Of a stretch of 11,469 nt of DNA, positions 6,707-11,469 are shown piece after piece. Made by a program: the position numbers and the translations under genes. The number at the start of each line of letters is the position of its first letter. Position 1 is the stretch's first letter. This DNA comes from an uncultured Salinimicrobium sp. (lineage in GTDB: Bacteria; Bacteroidota; Bacteroidia; Flavobacteriales; Flavobacteriaceae): positions 1 to 11,469 of the forward strand of contig CAMPJY010000085.1 in NCBI GenBank assembly GCA_946887025.1. The letters run 5' to 3'. The notes below the pieces were generated by a model that ran no database searches, was not told the origin of the DNA, and saw only the letters and a program-made list of their open reading frames with translations.

Positions 6707-7699
6707 TCAATGCGTATGCAGCCTCATAAAGTCCGTCACCAGATAACTCAGCGCCTTTCCCACGGGATAAATCCCTTCAACTCCTGCCTCGCAGATGTGG
6801 AAATATAAACAGTTTCTGTCATTGGCAGCCATTTTCACAAATTCCCGCACCTCGTCAAATTGAAATCCGCTGGGGGACATGGCACTGCTGGGGAAGCCGG
6901 CGATGCTGTCACAGTCCAGTTCCAGCCCGAACTTATCATCCCCCACAAATTCTATTGCCTGAATAAATTCCTCCGTCTTGTCCTCATTCTGAAGGTCTTC
7001 GAACAAGTGGAATTCCAGCTCCTCCGAAGCAAGCATTTCTTCAAAGATATACTGTGGAGTATAATTCTGATGCAGGCCGAAAACAGAATATTTTTTTAAG
7101 TAGCCCCGATCCCTGGCATAGCTGAACCCGTTCCCGCTGTGCCGGTGTTCCAGCTGCCGCAGATCGGTGTGCGCATCTATATTGAGCACGTTAATGGGAG
7201 CATTCATGGCGGCAGCTGCAGCCTTGATATTGCCAAAGGCGTTATTATGGCCCCCGCCAATAATGATGGGAGTCTTCCCGGCCTTTAAAATGGTCTCCAC
7301 GACCTCCGCTACTTTCCAGTCGATCCCGTCCACCAGTTCCCCCAGTTTTATAAGGTAATTTGGATCTGAAGTTTCCAGGTTAGCTGTTTTTTTATTTTCC
7401 TCACTGCAATCCAGGCTCCCCAGCAGCAGCAGGTCCTCGGGATGGTTGAACAGATTGTCCTGCACGTTCAGCAGGGCCTGCAACAAAGCTTCCCAGGCCC
7501 CGGCGGCACCGGGCTTTCCATGATTGGCGCGGATCCCGATATCTTCCGGAATCCCGAAGAGCACAAATTTGGCATTGCTGCCCGTCAGCTCTCCGAGGGA
7601 CGACACCAGGCTCAGCTTCTCCCCAAATTTGGTTTCCCCGGGTCTTTTTCCCAGATACTGCTCCAGGTCCCGCGACTTAAATAACTTCAGTTTTGCCAT
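6707..7699 (-). CDS. hutG: formimidoylglutamase (arginase family)
   Basis: A 330-residue ureohydrolase-fold enzyme that hydrolyses N-formimidoyl-L-glutamate to glutamate and formamide, the last step of the four-enzyme hut route. The binuclear manganese site is complete: GGGHNN (148-153, H151), NIDAHTDLR (173-181; D175, H177, D179) and LELDCDSIAG (259-268; D262, D264). E304 in HICEAG sits where the family has its conserved glutamate near the C-terminus. Length fits HutG better than agmatinase, and the partner is decisive: hutI lies upstream with only 17 bases between. The first 40 residues form an extension before the fold. The start at 7699 (MAKLKLFKSRDLEQYLG) is well placed. Without hutI, arginase or agmatinase would be real alternatives. 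Confidence 0.9.
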   Translation of the reverse strand: MAKLKLFKSRDLEQYLGKRPGETKFGEKLSLVSSLGELTGSNAKFVLFGIPEDIGIRANHGKPGAAGAWEALLQALLNVQDNLFNHPEDLLLLGSLDCSEENKKTANLETSDPNYLIKLGELVDGIDWKVAEVVETILKAGKTPIIIGGGHNNAFGNIKAAAAAMNAPINVLNIDAHTDLRQLEHRHSGNGFSYARDRGYLKKYSVFGLHQNYTPQYIFEEMLASEELEFHLFEDLQNEDKTEEFIQAIEFVGDDKFGLELDCDSIAGFPSSAMSPSGFQFDEVREFVKMAANDRNCLYFHICEAGVEGIYPVGKALSYLVTDFMRLHTH

Positions 7700-7716
7700 T
7701 CGAAAAGTTCAGTTAA

Positions 7717-8952
7717 TTATATTTTCTTCCCATTAATATAGACCGCCTCTATATGATTTGCCCCAAAGGAATAGGGCAGGAACCCATAGGAAGGGATCTC
7801 CTCCGTCAGGATCAGATTAGCCGCCTTTCCGCGGGTGATACTTCCGTGGGAATGGCTCAGGTCCATCGCATAAGCCGCATTCACTGTAGCGGCGTTAATG
7901 GCTTCCTCGGGGGTCATCTTCATCTTGATGCAGGCCAGGGACACCACCAGGTTCATGTTCCCGCTGGGGGTGCTGCCCGGATTGTAATCCGTGGCAAGGG
8001 CCAGCGGCAGATCGGTTTCCAGCATTTCCCGGGCTGGAGCATAGGGGATGCTCAGGAAAAGCGAGCAGGAGGGTAGGGCCACGGGCATGGTGCCGCTTCC
8101 CTTCAGACTATCGATATCCTCACGGGTCATCACCTCCAGATGATCCACCGAAAGCGCATTATGCCGCAGCCCCGCCTGGATTCCGCCGATGGAGTTGAAC
8201 TGGTTCACGTGGATCTTGGGCCGCAGCCCGTATTTCTCCCCGGCCTCCAGTAACCTGTTCGTATCGTCAACAGTAAAATAACCTTTCTCGCAGAAGATAT
8301 CCACATAGTCTGCCAGCCCTTCTTCCGCTATCTGAGGCAGCATTTCCTCGATCAGCAGGTCCAGGTACCCGTCTTTGTTTTCCTTGTATTCCTTCGGAAG
8401 GGCATGGGCCCCTAAGAAAGTGGCTTTGATGGGAAGATCGTAATTCTCCCTCAGTTTGCGGATCACCCTCAGCATCTTCAGTTCTGCTTCAGTGGTCAGG
8501 CCATAACCCGATTTTATTTCGATGGCTCCCGTGCCGAGTTTCATCACTTCTTCCAGCCTGCGTGCCGATTGCTGATAGAGCTCCTCTTCAGAAGTTTCCT
8601 GCAGCTTTTTGGCGGAATTGAGGATCCCCCCGCCACGGCCGGCGATCTCCTCATAGGTAAGCCCGTTGATCCTGTCGACAAACTCCTGCTCCCGATTACC
8701 CGCGTACACCAGATGGGTGTGGGAATCAACCCAGCTGGGAAGGATCATTTTCCCCTGGGCATCAATGCTTTCCTCCGCCTCCAGCTCAGGAAGGTTCCGC
8801 ATTTCCCCGAAATCAGATATTTTCCCATCCTCCACCAGCAGCCAGGCGTCTTTTATTATAGGCAATTCCTTCATTTCCGCCCCCCGAAGCATTTCCACCC
8901 CCGGCTCGCGCACCTGTAGTAATTCCCTGATGTTTCTGAATAATGTCTTCAT
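7717..8952 (-). CDS. hutI: imidazolonepropionase
   Basis: A 411-residue amidohydrolase that opens the ring of 4-imidazolone-5-propanoate to give N-formimidoyl-L-glutamate, step three of histidine degradation. The metal site is visible: H78 and H80 in VDSHTH (75-80), H248 in KIHVNQF (246-252) and D322 in ATDYNPGS (320-327). Further conserved histidines are H183 (FLGAH) and H271 (SVDHLE). The typical GRGGGI (105-110) and IEIKSGYGL (144-152) segments are present. Three residues after H248 there is a glutamine where, as I recall, the Bacillus subtilis enzyme has a glutamate. I place the start at the ATG at 8952 (MKTLFRNIRELLQV). The frame stays open back to 9096, but those 48 extra codons are made of tandem-repeat DNA, so a longer start would be an artefact. 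First gene of a probable hutI-hutG-GNAT operon; hutH and hutU are not in the window. Confidence 0.93.
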   Translation of the reverse strand: MKTLFRNIRELLQVREPGVEMLRGAEMKELPIIKDAWLLVEDGKISDFGEMRNLPELEAEESIDAQGKMILPSWVDSHTHLVYAGNREQEFVDRINGLTYEEIAGRGGGILNSAKKLQETSEEELYQQSARRLEEVMKLGTGAIEIKSGYGLTTEAELKMLRVIRKLRENYDLPIKATFLGAHALPKEYKENKDGYLDLLIEEMLPQIAEEGLADYVDIFCEKGYFTVDDTNRLLEAGEKYGLRPKIHVNQFNSIGGIQAGLRHNALSVDHLEVMTREDIDSLKGSGTMPVALPSCSLFLSIPYAPAREMLETDLPLALATDYNPGSTPSGNMNLVVSLACIKMKMTPEEAINAATVNAAYAMDLSHSHGSITRGKAANLILTEEIPSYGFLPYSFGANHIEAVYINGKKI

Positions 8953-8984
8953 GAGGTAAAGGTAAGAGAATTCTTTATTAGTCG

Positions 8985-9009
8985 GGAGTCCGAAGTCCGG
9001 AGTCCGAAG
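8985..9009. repeat. 7-base tandem repeat GRAGTCC
   Basis: Three full units run without a gap, GGAGTCC, GAAGTCC and GGAGTCC (8985-9005), followed by the partial unit GAAG. Purine alternation at the second base makes a 14-base higher-order unit. It lies 33 bases before the hutI start codon, inside the divergent spacer. Confidence 0.85.
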
Positions 9010-9011
9010 AA

Positions 9012-9057
9012 TAAAATCTGCGTTAATCTGCGAAAAAATCTGAGCAATCTGCGGGAA
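9012..9057 (-). repeat. CGCAGATT four-unit repeat element, copy 2
   Basis: Read on the minus strand, CGCAGATT units begin at 9053, 9044 (as CTCAGATT), 9032 and 9022, preceded by TTTTCCCG. The steps of 9, 12 and 10 bases and the opening TTTTCCCGCAGATT match copy 1 at 84-131, whereas the bases between units differ. The element runs toward hutI on the hut strand. Confidence 0.85.
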
Positions 9058-9068
9058 AACCAGACCGG

Positions 9069-9104
9069 TGATTAGAATGATTCCTATGATTACCATGATA
9101 AGGG
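9069..9104. repeat. degenerate 9-base tandem repeat TGATTnnnA
   Basis: Four consecutive 9-base units start at 9069, 9078, 9087 and 9096: TGATTAGAA, TGATTCCTA, TGATTACCA and TGATAAGGG. The period is exact although the variable bases differ. On the minus strand this stretch encodes a false hydrophobic N-terminus for hutI (MVIIGIILITG), which explains why the hutI frame looks longer than it is. Confidence 0.65.
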
Positions 9105-9182
9105 AAAGATGCTGGAACCTGTAAACAATTTTATTTTCATAATTTAGTACCGGATTTCCCCAAAAGCAAATCCCACCTTATC

Positions 9183-10334
9183 ATGATCAATAAAAATTCC
9201 GGAATCAACACCCTCTGCGTACACGCAGGGGATCTCGAAGATCAACAGTTCAAAGGCGCCATTTCCCCCCTCTTTATGGCCACTTCTTATCCTTTTGAAG
9301 GAGTCGAAGTGAAGCGGTACCCCCGATATTTCAATACCCCCAACCAGGTAGCCCTGGCGCAGAAAGTGGCAGCCCTGGAACACGGGGAGGCCGGCCTGAT
9401 ATTCGGCAGCGGCATGGCAGCCATCAGCAGCAGCCTTATGGCCTTCCTTCACAGCGGGGACCATGTGGTGTTGCAGCAGACGCTTTATGGTGGCACCAGC
9501 AATCTGGTGGTGGAAGAATTCGACAAGTTCGGGATCGAATATTCCTTCACCCGCGACCTGAGACTGGAATCCTTTGAAGAACTCATCAGAAGCAATACCA
9601 GGCTTATCTATATAGAAACCCCTTCCAATCCCCTGCTAACTGTGACTGATATAAAGGGGGTCGCCGAGCTGGCAAAAAAACACGATCTGATAAGCATGAT
9701 CGACAATACCTTTGCCTCGCCGGTGAATCAGAATCCCATCGATTTTGGAATCGACGTGGTGATACATTCCGCCACCAAATACATGGGGGGACATAGTGAT
9801 ATTCTGGCCGGGGCGGTTATCGCTTCGGAATTTCATATTGAAAAGATCTTCCAGCTGGCAAAGAACTTCGGGGGCAGCCTGAGTGACTATACGGTATGGC
9901 TGCTGGAACGCAGTCTGAAGACCATGGGGATACGGGTAAAGGCCCAGAACGAGAATGCCGGATTCCTGGCTAATTTTCTGGAGAATCATCCGGAAGTGGA
10001 GCGGGTATATTATCCGGGATTGAAATCGCATCCCGATCATGAGCTGGCAAAGCAGCAGATGCGTGGTTTCGGGGGAATGCTTTCTTTTGAATTAAGGGAA
10101 GGCCTCGACGCCCTGGAATTTCAGAAACAGCTGAAGCTTATCAAGTCGTCCATGAGCCTGGCCGGGGTGGAATCCACCATACTTTCCCCAAGCCTGACTT
10201 CGCATGCCCTGCTCACTCCGGAAGAAAGGGAAAGCCAGGGAATCCGCGACGGACTGCTGCGCTTTTCCGTAGGAATAGAGGAGAAGGAGGACCTGATGGA
10301 GGACCTGGAGCAGGCGATACAGGCAGTGGTATGA
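9183..10334 (+). CDS. Cys/Met-metabolism PLP enzyme (cystathionine gamma-synthase/lyase type)
   Basis: A 383-residue fold-type I PLP enzyme of the trans-sulfuration family. Family members make or split cystathionine, O-acetylhomoserine or methionine; which reaction applies here cannot be read safely from the sequence. The PLP lysine is K199 in IHSATKYMGGHSD (194-206). D174 in SMIDNTFASP holds the pyridine nitrogen, and SGMAA (76-80) binds phosphate. R360 in LLRFSVGIE (358-366) should bind the substrate carboxylate. The Tyr/Arg phosphate-binding segment reads KRYPRYFNTPNQ (44-55) rather than the common YSRxxNPT, a variant I associate with Bacteroidota. Full length for the family. The ATG at 9183 gives the expected MINKNSGINTLCVHAGD start. 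It is divergent from hutI; bshB1 follows 106 bases downstream on the same strand. No SAM riboswitch was recognised upstream. Confidence 0.88.
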   Translation: MINKNSGINTLCVHAGDLEDQQFKGAISPLFMATSYPFEGVEVKRYPRYFNTPNQVALAQKVAALEHGEAGLIFGSGMAAISSSLMAFLHSGDHVVLQQTLYGGTSNLVVEEFDKFGIEYSFTRDLRLESFEELIRSNTRLIYIETPSNPLLTVTDIKGVAELAKKHDLISMIDNTFASPVNQNPIDFGIDVVIHSATKYMGGHSDILAGAVIASEFHIEKIFQLAKNFGGSLSDYTVWLLERSLKTMGIRVKAQNENAGFLANFLENHPEVERVYYPGLKSHPDHELAKQQMRGFGGMLSFELREGLDALEFQKQLKLIKSSMSLAGVESTILSPSLTSHALLTPEERESQGIRDGLLRFSVGIEEKEDLMEDLEQAIQAVV

Positions 10335-10341
10335 AGGGGAA

Positions 10342-10381
10342 ATTGAAAAATTGAAAGATTGAAAGATTGAAAGATTGAAAA
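10342..10381. repeat. 8-base tandem repeat ATTGAAAG, five units
   Basis: Five units with no gaps: ATTGAAAA, three ATTGAAAG and a closing ATTGAAAA. The array begins 8 bases after the stop of the PLP enzyme gene and contains no open frame worth calling. It is followed by a weak hairpin, TTCCA-gaa-TGGAA (10383-10395). Confidence 0.95.
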
Positions 10382-10401
10382 ATTCCAGAATGGAAAATCT
10401 C

Positions 10402-10436
10402 AACTCTTAACTCTTAACTCTTAACTCTTAACTAAG
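10402..10436. repeat. 7-base tandem repeat AACTCTT, four perfect units plus a partial one
   Basis: Four perfect AACTCTT units (10402-10429) are followed by AACTAAG. The array ends 4 bases before the bshB1 start codon, so the repeat forms the whole region where a ribosome would land. No Shine-Dalgarno or TAnnTTTG element is visible between the repeats and the gene. Confidence 0.95.
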
Positions 10437-10440
10437 ATAA

Positions 10441-11157
10441 ATGAAACTAGACATACTAGCCATCGGGGCGCATCCCGATGATGTGGAACTGGGCTGTGGG
10501 GCCACTTTGGCAAAGGAGATTGCCCGCGGAAAGAAGGTGGGGATCCTCGACCTTACGCGGGGGGAACTCGGTACCAGGGGCACGGCAGAGATCCGCGATC
10601 AGGAAGCCAAGGCGGCGGCGGAGGTCCTGGGGGTGAAGATGCGGCATAACCTCGAATTCAGCGACGGCTTCTTCGTCAACAATGTTTCTCATCAGCTGGA
10701 GGTCATTAAAATGATACGTAAATACCGGCCCGACCTGGTGCTGTGCAATGCCGTGGAGGATCGCCATATAGATCATGGAAAGGGAGCCCAACTGGTGGAA
10801 GATGCCTGCTTCCTGAGCGGTCTGCGACGCATTGAAACCATCTGCGGGGGGCATAAACAGCATGCCTGGCGACCCCTGAACGTGTTTCATTACATCCAGT
10901 GGAGGAACCTGGAGCCGGACGTGGTAGTAGATGTCACCGGATTCATGGACCAGAAAATGGCTTCCGTGAAGGCCTACGCCTCGCAGATATTCAACCCCAA
11001 CAGCAAGGAGCCGGAGACGCCTATCTCCAGCACGAATTTCCTGGACAGCATCGACTACAGGGCCAGGGACTTAGGGCGGCTGATCGGCACCGAATACGGC
11101 GAAGGATTCACTGTGAGCCGTTACGTGGCGGTGGATTCGCTGTTTGACCTGAAATAA
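10441..11157 (+). CDS. bshB1: bacillithiol biosynthesis deacetylase BshB1
   Basis: A 238-residue LmbE/PIG-L-family zinc deacetylase. BshB1 removes the acetyl group from N-acetylglucosaminyl-malate, the second step in making bacillithiol, a low-molecular-weight thiol used by Firmicutes and many Bacteroidota. The AHPDD motif (10-14) gives zinc ligands H11 and D14 with catalytic D13, and RHIDHGKG (108-115) gives the third ligand H112. The spacing matches Bacillus cereus BshB (H12, D15, H113, as I recall). LDLTRGELGTRGT (36-48) is another block typical of the family. The C-terminus (SRYVAVDSLFDLK) is typical of the BshB1 branch in Bacteroidota. The start at 10441 (MKLDILAIGAHPDD) is the only good one. 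bshA and bshC are not in the window. It may be co-transcribed with the PLP enzyme gene, since no promoter was seen in the repeat-filled gap. Confidence 0.93.
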   Translation: MKLDILAIGAHPDDVELGCGATLAKEIARGKKVGILDLTRGELGTRGTAEIRDQEAKAAAEVLGVKMRHNLEFSDGFFVNNVSHQLEVIKMIRKYRPDLVLCNAVEDRHIDHGKGAQLVEDACFLSGLRRIETICGGHKQHAWRPLNVFHYIQWRNLEPDVVVDVTGFMDQKMASVKAYASQIFNPNSKEPETPISSTNFLDSIDYRARDLGRLIGTEYGEGFTVSRYVAVDSLFDLK

Positions 11158-11185
11158 AAATTTAAAGAAATCGGCTATTTTTCTT

Positions 11186-11215
11186 TTGTATAAGAGAGGA
11201 AATATGCTACATTTG
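11186..11215 (+). promoter_or_regulatory. promoter of tRNA-His
   Basis: TTG at 11186-11188 (within TTTTG) and TACATTTG at 11208-11215 match the Bacteroidota -33 and -7 elements, with a 19-base spacer, close to ideal. The tRNA starts 15 bases after the -7 element, so transcription would begin a few bases before the mature 5' end. Confidence 0.75.
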
Positions 11216-11230
11216 CATCCGATTTAAAAT

Positions 11231-11305
11231 GGTGGTTGTAGCTCAGCTGGTTAGAGCGCCTGATTGTGGTTCAGGAGGTCGCCGGTTCGAACCCGGTCTT
11301 CCACC
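11231..11305 (+). tRNA. tRNA-His (anticodon GTG)
   Basis: All arms fold. D arm GCTC/GAGC (from 11241); anticodon arm CCTGA-TTGTGGT-TCAGG with anticodon GTG; five-base variable loop; T arm GCCGG-TTCGAAC-CCGGT. The extra 5' G (G-1, 11231) faces C73 (11305), the hallmark of bacterial tRNA-His. The acceptor stem GTGGTTG/CTTCCAC pairs at five of seven positions; pairs 5-68 and 6-67 are both U opposite U. CCA is not encoded (CCA would need C74-C75-A76; the DNA continues CAG), so the tail must be added by nucleotidyltransferase. Confidence 0.95.
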
Positions 11306-11310
11306 CAGAT

Positions 11311-11339
11311 AAGCCTCTTGGAAACAAGGGGCTTTTTTT
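11311..11339 (+). terminator. rho-independent terminator after tRNA-His
   Basis: AAGCCTCTT (11311-11319) pairs with AAGGGGCTT (11326-11334) over nine positions including one G-U pair, with a six-base loop, and is followed by a seven-T run (11333-11339). It starts 5 bases after the tRNA end, so the tRNA is probably a single-gene transcript. Confidence 0.9.
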
Positions 11340-11426
11340 GTGGGGTAAAGTGAGGGATGCATAAAACCCTGGCGCTACCAATTCTGAGGCTCTTTAGTCT
11401 CAGTCTCTGCAGGACAAAATCATTTT

Positions 11427-11461
11427 TTGAAATTTAAGTCTGGATTTTGCATTTATATTTA
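11427..11461 (+). promoter_or_regulatory. possible promoter for a gene beyond the right edge
   Basis: TATATTTA (11454-11461) is one base from the -7 consensus TAnnTTTG and is followed by CACCGAAA, a context often seen at Flavobacteriaceae start sites. TTG at 11427-11429 is 24 bases upstream, somewhat too far. The rest of the stretch after the tRNA terminator (11340-11469) holds no gene that I can recognise. Confidence 0.35.
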
Positions 11462-11469
11462 CACCGAAA

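Noticed and set aside
9105..9182. SAM or other riboswitch before the PLP enzyme gene
   Set aside because: I looked for a SAM-I or SAM-II like leader; the 78 bases before the ATG show no matching conserved helices.
10342..10436. Repeat arrays as a CRISPR
   Set aside because: Units are only 7 or 8 bases, directly abutting, with no spacers and no cas genes nearby.
11371..11390. Minus-strand stretch resembling a tRNA D arm (CTCAGAATTGGTAG)
   Set aside because: No anticodon arm, T arm (no TTCGA) or acceptor stem follows in the right places; the likeness is probably chance or a very old remnant.

Overview
The window reads as a chromosomal housekeeping segment from a member of the Bacteroidota, most likely a Flavobacteriaceae species of the Gramella/Salegentibacter type. 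Four things point that way: bacillithiol gene bshB1 beside a hut pathway; Bacteroidota-type promoter elements (TACATTTG before tRNA-His, TACCTTTG before the helicase); few strong Shine-Dalgarno sequences; and a 60-residue two-helix membrane protein directly before ettA, an arrangement I recall from Flavobacteriia. By eye the base composition is moderate, somewhat below or near 50 % GC. The genus cannot be fixed from the sequence alone.

Layout from left to right. Positions 1-55 hold the first 18 codons of a minus-strand gene with a signal peptide. Next is a minus-strand methylcrotonyl-CoA carboxylase beta subunit (136-1764). A divergent spacer follows, then a plus-strand pair: the small membrane protein (1975-2157) and ettA (2183-3874). 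A convergent hairpin terminator separates ettA from a run of minus-strand genes: DEAD-box RNA helicase (3913-5151), metallo-beta-lactamase-fold lipoprotein (5332-6135), GNAT acetyltransferase (6199-6672), hutG (6707-7699) and hutI (7717-8952). A divergent spacer of 230 bases leads to plus-strand genes: a Cys/Met-metabolism PLP enzyme (9183-10334), bshB1 (10441-11157) and tRNA-His(GTG) with its own promoter and terminator. The last 130 bases carry no gene and end in a possible promoter.

Function. hutI and hutG carry out the last two steps of histidine breakdown to glutamate and probably share a transcript with the GNAT gene. The carboxylase subunit belongs to leucine degradation. EttA and the helicase act on translation and RNA. 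The PLP enzyme and BshB1 both touch thiol metabolism (cysteine supply and bacillithiol assembly), although their adjacency may be chance.

No defence system, phage, insertion sequence, CRISPR array or biosynthetic cluster is visible. The unusual content is in the spacers: (1) four consecutive perfect hairpins that share a 10-base core but have different, fully compensated stems (5190-5304); (2) two copies of a four-unit CGCAGATT element with identical 9-12-10 phasing, 9 kb apart and in opposite orientation; (3) three different short tandem-repeat families stacked before hutI; (4) an 8-base and a 7-base tandem array filling the spacer before bshB1, the second ending 4 bases from its start codon.
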